From the IMG/VR virus record IMGVR_UViG_3300008114_000137, positions 1 to 30,284 of that record: a stretch of 30,284 bases of DNA; one strand, written 5' to 3'. The DNA comes from a virus. Both the position numbers and the translations under genes were made by a program. Positions within the stretch are counted from its first letter, which is position 1, and every line of letters starts with the position of its first letter. This document shows, in pieces, positions 7,613-14,544 of this stretch. Under the pieces are notes generated by a model. That model was not told the DNA's origin. It was given only the letters and a program-made list of their open reading frames with translations, and did not search any database.

Positions 7613-8371
7613 TTAATGTCCGTTAGTAGCCGAGTTATGAAATATTCTACCCGTCCATGTTGATGTTTTAGTAATAGTAGGTGTAGAATAACTCACAACC
7701 ATTGTGCCAGGTCCAGTGTTATTACCGAACATGATCCTAATTGGATAATAGATATTTTGTGTCAGGCTGATGGTACCGCTTCGTTCAGTAGTACCATGTA
7801 GACCACCGTTTTGTACAACTGCGTTGGTATGAGTGTATCCTGAGATAGCATCTGGACCTATCCACATATAACTAGCATCGTCTGTATTGGTGAAAAAAGT
7901 ATATGTTTCTGTTGTTGGGGCAAGGAAATATCCTAGCAACATAATAGAATTGTATTGAGGCTGCGAAGTGATATTCAATGATACTATAGTGCCTTGTGTT
8001 TCAGTCACAGGAGCAACTACAGGATTGTCGAAGAATGTTAGATCATCGTTAGTGGGGGTAAAGTCAAGCCCAAAATAACCGTTAGCATTATTAGTGCCAA
8101 CTCTGTTATAAAAGTAAATGTCTGGAGTAAATGTAATACCTGCAACGTTAATCCAGGGACGTCCCTGGATTAATCCTCCAACGTTAGGATTGTCAACTAT
8201 TGAATTGCCTGAATACTTTGTGGGAAGATTGTCTATATCGTAGGTATTATTTTCTCTGTAGTAGTTTGCTGAAGTGTCACCGCCTGCCTGTCTTCTAGTC
8301 TGTGCTAAATTTAGTTTGGCTTTCTGTCTAAGTTCTTTAGTTGCTAGTTCTGAAATTCCGTTTGCTGACAT
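7613..8371 (-). CDS. Virion protein with GLEYA/PA14-type domain
   Basis: A 252-residue protein with a helical N-terminus (1-30), a central segment GGLIQGRPWI (65-74) and a C-terminal beta domain at about 142-232. This contains GYFLAPTTETYTFFTNTDDASYMWIG and YYPIRIMFGNNTGPGTMVVSY. That layout (strand, T-x-D-D-x-S/A, W-I-G, YYPIRI) is characteristic of PA14/GLEYA carbohydrate-binding domains in adhesins. It probably decorates the tail or capsid and binds host-surface sugars. A 26-bp perfect palindrome lies within the gene at 8148-8173. Confidence 0.8.
   Translation of the reverse strand: MSANGISELATKELRQKAKLNLAQTRRQAGGDTSANYYRENNTYDIDNLPTKYSGNSIVDNPNVGGLIQGRPWINVAGITFTPDIYFYNRVGTNNANGYFGLDFTPTNDDLTFFDNPVVAPVTETQGTIVSLNITSQPQYNSIMLLGYFLAPTTETYTFFTNTDDASYMWIGPDAISGYTHTNAVVQNGGLHGTTERSGTISLTQNIYYPIRIMFGNNTGPGTMVVSYSTPTITKTSTWTGRIFHNSATNGH
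8148..8173. repeat. 26-bp perfect palindrome
   Basis: TTAATCCAGGGAC is followed directly by its exact reverse complement, with AACGTT on both sides. It lies inside the GLEYA-protein gene (codons for GLIQGRPWIN). It may act as a protein-binding site or cruciform, or be a codon-level coincidence. Confidence 0.8.
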
Positions 8372-8671
8372 TTAAAACTCCTGTTGATTAGGATACATGC
8401 TTGGATCTTTTACTCTTAGATCTGCAGGATGTTTAGGACCGTTAACTCCTCCACCAGCGTCTACTGTCACAGCATCAACATCTGTAATTTTTTCATTAGG
8501 AGAGTTTGTCCATCCGTCTGTGTCATTTTGTGTAAGATCTACAATATGTTTAAATCGTCGGATTTCGTCAGCATTGCCTTGTATTTCTACGCTGGCTTCA
8601 ATTGGTTTACTAACAGCATCGATACCATCAATGATGTCTAGAATGTTTCTAATTATTTCAGTTGCTCTCAT
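8372..8671 (-). CDS. Conserved late phage protein (MRATEII... type)
   Basis: Ninety-nine residues from ATG 8671; longer upstream starts would overlap the promoter. It opens MRATEIIRNILDIID, and its C-terminal SPNEKITDVDAVTVDAGGGVNGPKHPADLRV is a pattern I recognise from many T4-like aquatic phages. Function is unknown; it heads the structural operon behind the late box at 8716-8723. The N-terminal helix may be a capsid-targeting peptide, though a clean L-x-E site is not obvious. Confidence 0.75.
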   Translation of the reverse strand: MRATEIIRNILDIIDGIDAVSKPIEASVEIQGNADEIRRFKHIVDLTQNDTDGWTNSPNEKITDVDAVTVDAGGGVNGPKHPADLRVKDPSMYPNQQEF

Positions 8672-8715
8672 AATGTTGGTATTCCGTGTAGTGTCATGAT
8701 ATTTCCTAGTATTGA

Positions 8716-8723
8716 TATTTATC
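8716..8723 (-). promoter_or_regulatory. Late promoter GATAAATA for the structural operon
   Basis: One mismatch from TATAAATA on the minus strand, 45 bases before ATG 8671, directly abutting the opposing GTTAAATA of the ALAS gene. Confidence 0.6.
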
Positions 8724-8731
8724 GTTAAATA
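8724..8731 (+). promoter_or_regulatory. Late-type promoter GTTAAATA at the ALAS start
   Basis: The box ends six bases before ATG 8737. With T4-like geometry transcription would start on the A of the ATG, giving a leaderless mRNA; no Shine-Dalgarno sequence is present. Confidence 0.5.
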
Positions 8732-8736
8732 CAAAC

Positions 8737-9930
8737 ATGATAAACAAAACTCCTTTTGAACTAAAGATACAGGATCTAAAAGATTCTGGCAAATATCGTG
8801 TATTCAACGATATTTTGCGAGAGCGCGGCAAGTTTCCCAAAGCAATTTGGTATGGAAAGTACAGCATAAAAGAAATTGTAAACTGGTGCTCAAACGATTA
8901 CTTAGGTATGGGGCAGCATAAAATAGTTATTGATGCTATGCATACTGCTCTAGATCAAACAGGCGCTGGCAGTGGAGGTACACGCAACATAGGCGGTACC
9001 AGTCACTATCACGTTGCCCTAGAACTTGAGCTCGCTAGCCTACACAAAAAGGAACGAGCTCTACTATATACGTCCGCCTATGTTGCAAATGAATGGACGT
9101 TGGTTGCTCTTAAACAGATCATTCCTGACATTGTGTTTCTAAGTGATAGTAAGAACCACGCAAGCCTCATACAAGGAATTAGACACAGTGGTGCTGACAA
9201 GGTGGTTTGGCAGCACAATGATTTGAGCGACTTGGAGCAGAAGCTAAAGAACGTGAAAGGCACGCCCTGCGTGGTTTTTGAGTCCGTGTATAGCATGGAT
9301 GGTGACGTTTCGCCTATGCTTGACATTTGCAACCTTTGTGATCGTTACGGTGCAATGACATATATCGATGAAGTACATGCAGTAGGACTCTACGGAGAAC
9401 ATGGCGGTGGCAAGCTAGAACAACTGGGCTTGCAAGATAGAGTAGACATAGTCAACGGTACTCTAGGCAAAGCGTTTGGAGTCCAAGGTGGCTATATTGC
9501 TGCCGATAGTGTAGTCATTGATGCTGTAAGATCTGTAGCCAGCGGATTTATCTTTACAACAAGTATGAGCCCTGTTACCTGTGCTGGAGCACTAGCCAGT
9601 GTCAAGTATCTAAAAGACCATCACGAACTTAGAGAACAACATCAAAGTGTTAAGTCCCAATTGATGTATTTGCTGAACAAAGCTAATATACCTATTCACC
9701 ATGATGCATGTAGTCACATAGTACCTGTAATGGTACGCGATGCTAAAAAATGTAAAGCTATGAGTGATAGATTGTTAAACGAGTATGGTATCTACATACA
9801 ACCTATTAACTATCCAACAGTTGATGTAGGTCAGGAACGACTACGTATTGCCCCTACACCATTGCATACAGATGCAATGCTGTATGATTTAGTAAAAGCT
9901 CTTAAAGAGGTATTTGATGAACATTCGTAA
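8737..9930 (+). CDS. hemA: 5-aminolevulinate synthase (C4/Shemin pathway), phage-borne
   Basis: A 397-residue PLP enzyme of the alpha-oxoamine synthase family that condenses glycine and succinyl-CoA to 5-aminolevulinate, the first tetrapyrrole precursor. ALAS-specific features are YRVFNDI with R21, [32 protein letters not shown] with H141, [22 protein letters not shown] with D211, GTLGKAFG with the PLP lysine K245, GFIFTTS, and [11 protein letters not shown]...ERLRIAPTP. These favour ALAS over AONS or KBL. Length matches alphaproteobacterial HemA, and all catalytic residues are present. It is followed by a YbaN-like gene with 14-base overlap. Probably an auxiliary metabolic gene expressed late. 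Confidence 0.95.
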   Translation: MINKTPFELKIQDLKDSGKYRVFNDILRERGKFPKAIWYGKYSIKEIVNWCSNDYLGMGQHKIVIDAMHTALDQTGAGSGGTRNIGGTSHYHVALELELASLHKKERALLYTSAYVANEWTLVALKQIIPDIVFLSDSKNHASLIQGIRHSGADKVVWQHNDLSDLEQKLKNVKGTPCVVFESVYSMDGDVSPMLDICNLCDRYGAMTYIDEVHAVGLYGEHGGGKLEQLGLQDRVDIVNGTLGKAFGVQGGYIAADSVVIDAVRSVASGFIFTTSMSPVTCAGALASVKYLKDHHELREQHQSVKSQLMYLLNKANIPIHHDACSHIVPVMVRDAKKCKAMSDRLLNEYGIYIQPINYPTVDVGQERLRIAPTPLHTDAMLYDLVKALKEVFDEHS

Positions 9931-10333
9931 ACTATTCTGGAACATACTAGGCTTTATTAGTCTAGGACTTGCATACGTAGGAGTTGTTACTCCAGGCATG
10001 CCCTATTCAATCTTTGTAGTGTTTGCCGCATATTGCTTTAGCAAGGGCAGTGAACGTATGCATCGTTGGATCTACAATCACAAACTGTTTGGACCGTTCC
10101 TAACCAATTGGGGGCAGAAGCGTGTGTTCCCAACTAAGATGAAATTCTTTATGTTAGCTATGATGAGTTCTAGTTTAGTCATCATGTACTTCACTGGAGT
10201 GAAGCCTATAGGTATCTTAAGTACCGCATGCTTTATGGCACTGGTTGCTGTATGGGCTTGGAGGTTTCCAGGTAGTGTTGAAGAACACCAGCGCCGTGTA
10301 GACACTGGTGCTCGTATAGGCTGGTTTAAGTAG
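9917..10333 (+). CDS. YbaN/DUF454-family inner membrane protein
   Basis: A 138-residue integral membrane protein with about four hydrophobic helices (near 8-26, 28-42, 75-92 and 97-115). The signature [32 protein letters not shown]...GPFLTNW matches DUF454 (E. coli YbaN). ATG 9917 is preceded by AAAGAGG at 9904-9910 and lies inside the last codons of ALAS, so the pair is co-translated. The molecular role of DUF454 is not established. The coupling suggests it serves the same pathway, for example at the membrane, but that is inference. Confidence 0.88.
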   Translation: MNIRKLFWNILGFISLGLAYVGVVTPGMPYSIFVVFAAYCFSKGSERMHRWIYNHKLFGPFLTNWGQKRVFPTKMKFFMLAMMSSSLVIMYFTGVKPIGILSTACFMALVAVWAWRFPGSVEEHQRRVDTGARIGWFK

Positions 10334-10856
10334 CAGACATTTCCAAATCAAGCCACTGGTACCAGCTAGGGTGCTTGACATCAAATCCCATCTGTTTGCG
10401 CTTACGCACAAGTTCATAGTATCCAGGCTTGTAAGGCTTGTACTCAGGACGCATGCTCATGCTGTTACCTTTCCTTGCATTACAAGGACCGCATGCTGTT
10501 ACAATGTTTTCCCAATTGGTCTTACCACCCTTACTGATTGGTAATACATGATCCATTGTACCTGTGTTAGATGTAACACTGTCTTTGCAATAGAGGCAAT
10601 GATACTGATCTCGTAAGAATAGATTTCCTTTTGAAAACCGTGGCTCTCTTGTGCGTCTTAGATAATCTTTAAGCATGATAACCGCAGGCACACGAGTCTC
10701 CCATGAAGCACTATGCACCACCCAGTCATCGTACCATTCAAGCACATTGCACTTGTCTAGGTACATATAGGTGATTGCTTCTTTCCATTGGACAGCACTC
10801 AGGGGCAGATAGCTCACTGGCTGTCCGTCTGCGTTGATTACTAGTGTGTCGCTCAC
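10326..10856 (-). CDS. HNH endonuclease
   Basis: A 176-residue protein with a clear HNH module: C87-x2-C90, M-D102-H103-V, N117 in TNWENIV, and C122-x2-C125-N126-A-R-K. The two CxxC pairs form the structural zinc site and H103/N117/N126 the beta-beta-alpha-metal centre. It probably cleaves DNA; free-standing HNH genes of this kind are common in T4-like phages as homing or genome-processing enzymes. GTG start at 10856, preceded by AAGGAAG. It converges on the YbaN gene with an 8-base overlap. Confidence 0.9.
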   Translation of the reverse strand: MSDTLVINADGQPVSYLPLSAVQWKEAITYMYLDKCNVLEWYDDWVVHSASWETRVPAVIMLKDYLRRTREPRFSKGNLFLRDQYHCLYCKDSVTSNTGTMDHVLPISKGGKTNWENIVTACGPCNARKGNSMSMRPEYKPYKPGYYELVRKRKQMGFDVKHPSWYQWLDLEMSAT

Positions 10857-10882
10857 TTTGTACTTCCTTCGTTTGATTTGGA

Positions 10883-11434
10883 TTAGATGTATCGATTAAA
10901 CATTTGTTTGCTGGAGAGGTCAACGGCTCTTTCCCATTGTCTTTCTCCATCATATGTGAATATTATATCTTCATTTGACTTGCATGTCAACCAGCTATTT
11001 TCAGGAAGGTAGGGCGCTTGCCCTTTCAATTCCATTTCTAGTTGTCCAGGTTGCCAAGCACATATGCCTCCCATCATGCGCCAATACGTGGGCTGATGTC
11101 CGTGTGATAACTTTTCTAGCATAAACTCGTCGCTAGAAATACGCAAGCCTTTACAGATATCTACAGTATTTGACGAAGACCAATCATCAGTGTGCAACAT
11201 TAGTAGTGCCTTTTCATTAACTGGGCCACCTGCTCTAATGTAATCTTTGGTTAATGGATATCCAATTCCTCTTGTTTCTGCTAGGTCACTCATAGTGAAT
11301 CTAGTCGGCTTATTGATCATGAGACCAGTAACCCCTTGCGGCGAGTCAGAGTATATGAATATTACGCTTTTATGAAAAATACTGCTCACTGGCAGTTTTG
11401 GGTGTGCTATGAGCAGTTTCCCTACCCGGCTCAT
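10883..11434 (-). CDS. yqgE: YqgE/AlgH family protein (DUF179)
   Basis: A 183-residue protein matching the length and layout of bacterial YqgE/AlgH: GKLLIAHPKLP near the start, FHKSVIFIYSDSPQGVTGLMINKPT, RAGGPV, and a C-terminal NSWLTC...IIFTYDGERQWERAV. Start taken at ATG 11434, one base after the hydrolase stop; the TTG at 11452 lies inside the hydrolase gene. The bacterial family is linked to transcriptional control, but its biochemistry is unsettled. A phage copy may modulate host gene expression. Confidence 0.9.
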   Translation of the reverse strand: MSRVGKLLIAHPKLPVSSIFHKSVIFIYSDSPQGVTGLMINKPTRFTMSDLAETRGIGYPLTKDYIRAGGPVNEKALLMLHTDDWSSSNTVDICKGLRISSDEFMLEKLSHGHQPTYWRMMGGICAWQPGQLEMELKGQAPYLPENSWLTCKSNEDIIFTYDGERQWERAVDLSSKQMFNRYI

Positions 11435-11435
11435 G

Positions 11436-12857
11436 TTAGGTAACGGTTCCAAAAACGGTTCCGCCGATGACTTTGCCTCCCTGGGCTAGCATCTTATCTC
11501 TAAAGCCAATGTTGGTTCCAACACCGTACGCTGCTGAACTTGCGGCAGTAAAGTTTAGCCATTGTTTGTTAGCAGATGGCAGATGATCAGTAAGTGCTTT
11601 TGAAATTCTAGCTAACTCGTTTGGTGCCAGTCCGCCTCTAGCAAAACTGCCTTCGGGTCCAGTCCATTTTCCATTTATTTTCTTACCTGTAACTGGCTGG
11701 AACTGTCCTTTCTGATGCACCACAGCATAAACATCATCTGGGAATTGCGGAGATCTAACTCTGTTTAGTATCACTGCTGCCACCTGCGCAATTTCCTGCG
11801 GATTAGAAGTTGATTCAGCAAGCGTTACCCTAGCCAATAGCACAAACTCATCAGGGGTTAGGGCTCTGCCTAAGAAATTACTTGCAATCTTCATTGTTTC
11901 TTTTATGCCTTCTTCACTGGTTAACTTTGCAACTTCTTCTGGGTCCATACCTGACGTGCGAGGTTGATTCTCAGTTGGTGTAGGAGTTTTTACTTTTGCA
12001 ATCTTTGTACCAACACCTGCTAAAGTTTCTAGTTCTTTGGTTGATACAGACAAGGCTGAGCTACTAATCTCATAATCTTTCTTGAATGCTGCAACTGCTC
12101 TAGTAGTTCTAGGACCGTACTTACCGTCAATGCCTGTATCACCTACAGAGTAACCTATCTTCTCAAGTTTTCTTTGTAGGTCTCTCACAGCGTTCATGTA
12201 GGTTTCTTCACGTGGATAAGGCGGACCAGCTTTAAGTCCGTCTACTACTTCAGCAGTTTGCCCAGTACTGTCTGCGTCAGCACTACCAGTCTTACTAGAT
12301 GCTCCAGCACTACCTGCTTGATACAGTTTTTTATATCCGCCAAACGGATGTAGGCCATCACCATTACCGCTGTGCATGTTTGGATCAAATTGTTCTAGGG
12401 GTCCTAAAAATTTAGCACCATTTGCCCTTGCAGCTTGCTCTAACTGATCATTTAATCCTGTTGGATCAACTCTATACCTAACTTTTTTAGTCCATGAAGT
12501 TCCTGGGAACCACGTAGACTTTTTAGATGGTGCACCAACAACAGCTACTTTAGCACCAGCTGCAACTAATGCTCTAACTTGTTGTGCTGGATAGGTTCCT
12601 AATCTGCTTGGAATTTCTCCACCGTCCTCTAATTCAAATCTTGCGCTATTTCCTGCGCCAGTACTTAATATAACTGTAGCGCCTTTGGCTTTTCCTGTTT
12701 GTATAAAACTGTTTACTCTATTAAGAACTTCTTGCGCACTAATTCCACCTTGTGCATACGGACCAGCACCGCCTATACCAACAGCAATACTATCCCCAAT
12801 AACAACTACGTTACCCTGTTCCGTTTCTATTAGTTTTTTAATTTCATAAAATCTCAT
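11436..12857 (-). CDS. Three-domain cell-wall hydrolase: SGNH esterase, PG-binding, SleB-type
   Basis: A 473-residue multidomain protein. Residues 1-14 (MRFYEIKKLIETEQ) resemble a capsid-targeting peptide. Residues 16-183 form an SGNH/GDSL hydrolase with S23 in IGDSIAVG, N70 in STGAGN, and D167/H170 in GDGLH. Residues 222-262 form a PG_binding_1 domain (LQRKLEKIGYSVGDTGIDGKYGPRTTRAV). Residues 335-473 form a SleB-like hydrolase with catalytic E348 in LAES and GQFQPV. It should deacylate and cut peptidoglycan. No signal peptide, so virion delivery is likely. ATG follows GGAG at a one-base distance from the 82-residue gene. Confidence 0.9.
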   Translation of the reverse strand: MRFYEIKKLIETEQGNVVVIGDSIAVGIGGAGPYAQGGISAQEVLNRVNSFIQTGKAKGATVILSTGAGNSARFELEDGGEIPSRLGTYPAQQVRALVAAGAKVAVVGAPSKKSTWFPGTSWTKKVRYRVDPTGLNDQLEQAARANGAKFLGPLEQFDPNMHSGNGDGLHPFGGYKKLYQAGSAGASSKTGSADADSTGQTAEVVDGLKAGPPYPREETYMNAVRDLQRKLEKIGYSVGDTGIDGKYGPRTTRAVAAFKKDYEISSSALSVSTKELETLAGVGTKIAKVKTPTPTENQPRTSGMDPEEVAKLTSEEGIKETMKIASNFLGRALTPDEFVLLARVTLAESTSNPQEIAQVAAVILNRVRSPQFPDDVYAVVHQKGQFQPVTGKKINGKWTGPEGSFARGGLAPNELARISKALTDHLPSANKQWLNFTAASSAAYGVGTNIGFRDKMLAQGGKVIGGTVFGTVT

Positions 12858-12858
12858 C

Positions 12859-13107
12859 TTAACTCCAATCAGGCAATTTGCCGCCGTATTTTTGACCTTT
12901 TAATTTTTTCCCGCCTACTTTAACTCGTGACTTAGGTGACTTACCTAGCTTATGACTCTTGTTGCCTTCTCGGCGTCTAAGACCTTGACTCTTGCAACTT
13001 GCAAGCGCACTTGCTCCTAGTTTTGAATTAGGAGTTGAGCTTTTGCAGAGCTTGGCTGTGGCCTTTGCTTCTGCTAATAATTGTGGGTCTAGGTCTTCAA
13101 TGCGCAT
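12859..13107 (-). CDS. Small basic late protein
   Basis: Eighty-two residues. The N-terminus MRIEDLDPQLLAEA has an L-x-E/A site like T4 internal-protein leaders; the rest is strongly basic (SQGLRRREGNKSHKLGKSPKSRVKVGGKKLKGQKYGG) and ends in LPDW. A short basic protein behind a cleavable targeting peptide would suit a DNA-condensing internal head protein; this is inference. No Shine-Dalgarno sequence is seen, and CTAAATA lies five bases upstream of the ATG. Confidence 0.75.
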   Translation of the reverse strand: MRIEDLDPQLLAEAKATAKLCKSSTPNSKLGASALASCKSQGLRRREGNKSHKLGKSPKSRVKVGGKKLKGQKYGGKLPDWS

Positions 13108-13111
13108 GTAG

Positions 13112-13118
13112 TATTTAG
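13112..13118 (-). promoter_or_regulatory. Late-type box CTAAATA abutting the start of 12859-13107
   Basis: Ends five bases before ATG 13107; the predicted transcription start falls on the start codon. No ribosome-binding site lies between. Confidence 0.4.
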
Positions 13119-13119
13119 C

Positions 13120-13335
13120 TTACCTATATTTGTCTGCTGGGTTTTCATAGTACTGTTCAGATTGCTCGCACAGTTTAAATGTTAGTACTTTCCTGGGTCC
13201 ACGAGTGGTGTTTATTTCTAATTCTCCAGTCTTTTCATGAAACTCGATCTTAGTTATCTTTGCACGATCATTGTTTGGGCCAACTAGGATCTCTTGCCCT
13301 AATTCTAGATTAAGGTTAACGTGTTTCAGTGTCAT
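13120..13335 (-). CDS. Small conserved phage protein
   Basis: Seventy-one residues. LELGQEILVGPNNDRAKITKIEFHEKTGELEINTT suggests a small beta-barrel of SH3/KOW type, and GPRKVLTFKL follows. ATG 13335 has AAGGAG seven bases upstream and the AATAAATA late box 39 bases upstream. Function unknown. Confidence 0.75.
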   Translation of the reverse strand: MTLKHVNLNLELGQEILVGPNNDRAKITKIEFHEKTGELEINTTRGPRKVLTFKLCEQSEQYYENPADKYR

Positions 13336-13373
13336 GGAATTCTCCTTTGCGAACAGCAGACTTGCTGTAGTGA

Positions 13374-13381
13374 TATTTATT
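13374..13381 (-). promoter_or_regulatory. Late promoter AATAAATA for 13120-13335
   Basis: Close match to TATAAATA on the minus strand; predicted start near 13368, leaving a leader with AAGGAG before ATG 13335. Confidence 0.5.
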
Positions 13382-13388
13382 ATACACA

Positions 13389-13434
13389 GGCCCCGCTGTG
13401 TGGTCTAGCGATAACGAGCATAGGCCCCGCTGTG
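13389..13434. repeat. Pair of GGCCCCGCTGTG repeats in a divergent intergenic region
   Basis: Two identical 12-base copies at 13389-13400 and 13423-13434, 34 bases apart start to start. They lie between the minus gene starting 13335 and the plus gene starting 13461. A second pair with the same 11-base core is at 25231-25292, also between divergent genes. Probably operator-like. Confidence 0.75.
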
Positions 13435-13449
13435 CAGTCTGTACTAGGC

Positions 13450-13456
13450 TTAAATA
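13450..13456 (+). promoter_or_regulatory. Late-type box TTAAATA abutting the start of 13461-13640
   Basis: Ends five bases before ATG 13461; a T4-like start would fall within the start codon. Confidence 0.4.
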
Positions 13457-13460
13457 CAAG

Positions 13461-13640
13461 ATGAGATACCAAATTCATCCCTGCGACGACGGAAGATTCT
13501 TCGTGCTAGACACTTGCACGGACTCAGTAATGTGTTATGTAGGATGTGAGCTGGTTGCCCAAAAGACCGCTAGGTTGTTGAACGCATCTTGTGAGGATTT
13601 GGACAGTTACTCGGGCCTCAATTCTACCAAACTTCATTGA
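13461..13640 (+). CDS. Small hypothetical protein
   Basis: Fifty-nine residues from ATG 13461; a GTG 63 bases earlier would start within the repeat region and is disfavoured. It opens MRYQIHPCDDGRFFVLD and has five Cys; no family recognised. There is no Shine-Dalgarno sequence; instead CTTAAATAC lies four bases before the ATG. The same arrangement precedes 25333-25545 and the ALAS gene. Confidence 0.6.
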   Translation: MRYQIHPCDDGRFFVLDTCTDSVMCYVGCELVAQKTARLLNASCEDLDSYSGLNSTKLH

Positions 13641-13665
13641 CACCTTACTCAAATCACAGTATACT
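13637..13665 (+). promoter_or_regulatory. Sigma70 promoter for the lipoprotein pair
   Basis: TTGACA 13637-13642, 17-base spacer, TATACT 13660-13665. It overlaps the stop of the upstream gene and lies 33 bases before ATG 13698. Confidence 0.8.
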
Positions 13666-13697
13666 ACAAACTCCTAAGGCAACTTTGAAAGGCACAT

Positions 13698-13820
13698 ATG
13701 AAACTCGTAATAACAATTCTTACAGCATTTGCACTTACAGCTTGTGGCACCTTTGGTGGAGCAGTAAGCGGAGCTGGACAAGACCTGTCCAAAGCCGGTG
13801 AGTGGATCAGAAACCGATGA
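13698..13820 (+). CDS. Entericidin-like small lipoprotein
   Basis: Forty residues: a short lipoprotein signal (MKLVITILTAFALTAC, lipobox A-L-T-A-C with C16) followed by GTFGGAVSGAGQDLSKAGEWIRNR. A tiny lipoprotein with Gly-rich and amphipathic C-terminal helix and terminal basic residues is the hallmark of the entericidin A/B family, which modulates envelope integrity and lysis in enterobacteria. The stop overlaps the next ATG (ATGA). In a phage it could act in lysis or in superinfection exclusion; this is inference. Confidence 0.75.
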   Translation: MKLVITILTAFALTACGTFGGAVSGAGQDLSKAGEWIRNR

Positions 13821-14101
13821 ACAAGCTCGCTATCATTGGTGCTCTAATGCTGTTATCTGGCTGTGCTTCTGCACCCCCAGAGTGGCTCAAGACAGACTCT
13901 TGTCGTTCTATTGGCTGTGGTAAGGACCTTACCTTCTATCCTAATGAGCGTGGTGGAGCCTCTAGACAAGCTCGTGATTGGCATGGATTTGAATGGGGTA
14001 AAACTTCTAGCGCCTGTCGCCAAAACGATCCAAAATGTCAAGCCCTGCGTGAAAAAGAAATTGAGCAAAAGCAAACTCCGTGGCATTGGAACAACAGATA
14101 A
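13817..14101 (+). CDS. Small lipoprotein
   Basis: Ninety-four residues with signal and lipobox MNKLAIIGALMLLSGC (C16), then a polar, Cys- and Trp-containing mature part ending HWNNR. The start is the ATG in the ATGA overlap with the entericidin-like gene, so the two envelope proteins are made together. No known family. Expected at the inner face of the outer membrane. Confidence 0.8.
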   Translation: MNKLAIIGALMLLSGCASAPPEWLKTDSCRSIGCGKDLTFYPNERGGASRQARDWHGFEWGKTSSACRQNDPKCQALREKEIEQKQTPWHWNNR

Positions 14102-14182
14102 GTCTTTTCAACAATCCAAAATTATAGCACCTTTCAAACCTAAAAGCAACCAAAATTTGGTAAACCTTTGGTAAGAAAGAGG

Positions 14183-14211
14183 TTGACTGCAACCCCTGTT
14201 GAGCATATAAT
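14183..14211 (+). promoter_or_regulatory. Sigma70 (early) promoter for 14244-14477
   Basis: TTGACT, 17-base spacer, TATAAT at 14206-14211; preceded by GGTAAGAAAGAG. Confidence 0.85.
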
Positions 14212-14243
14212 AATAATATGTTCAACGCAAGAGGGTTTCAAAA

Positions 14244-14477
14244 ATGCTTAAATTTTATGAATACAAGGGCAAGCGTTTCGCACAAGAACACGGTAATCCC
14301 TTTGACAGAGGTTCCGCTGACAGTTGGTATCACAGAGAGCGTGATCCACATTGCTGGCCTGATGGCACTTATAATGGCACTAAGGTTGGAGCACAAGACA
14401 TGACTGCGGATCAGCTTGAAGCATATCACGCAGGCTATGATTATAACGAAGAATTTGGTGGCAAGAAAGAATGGTAA
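14244..14477 (+). CDS. Small hypothetical protein
   Basis: Seventy-seven residues from ATG 14244, with AGAGGG upstream. Polar and aromatic, with HWP- and Tyr-rich segments such as SWYHRERDPHCWPDGTYNG, which repeats short W/H motifs. No domain or membrane segment recognised. Single-gene unit between two sigma70 promoters. Confidence 0.75.
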   Translation: MLKFYEYKGKRFAQEHGNPFDRGSADSWYHRERDPHCWPDGTYNGTKVGAQDMTADQLEAYHAGYDYNEEFGGKKEW

Positions 14478-14485
14478 AATAGAGG

Positions 14486-14514
14486 TTGACTGTGAAGGCA
14501 GTTGACACTATAAT
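14486..14514 (+). promoter_or_regulatory. Sigma70 (early) promoter for 14545-15720
   Basis: TTGACT, 17-base spacer, TATAAT at 14509-14514; preceded by TGGTAAAATAGAGG. It drives a run of five closely spaced genes. Confidence 0.85.
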
Positions 14515-14544
14515 ATACTTACACTGACACACAAGGAGAGCGAT

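Noticed and set aside
9078-9332. 84-codon minus-strand open frame inside ALAS
   Set aside because: Shadow frame of a strongly conserved enzyme; no promoter or ribosome-binding site.
8737-9930. 8-amino-7-oxononanoate synthase or glycine C-acetyltransferase
   Set aside because: [27 protein letters not shown] and GFIFTTS fit ALAS better; no biotin or threonine genes nearby.
14007-14225. Minus-strand frame over the lipoprotein and promoter
   Set aside because: It crosses a consensus plus-strand promoter and has no start signal.
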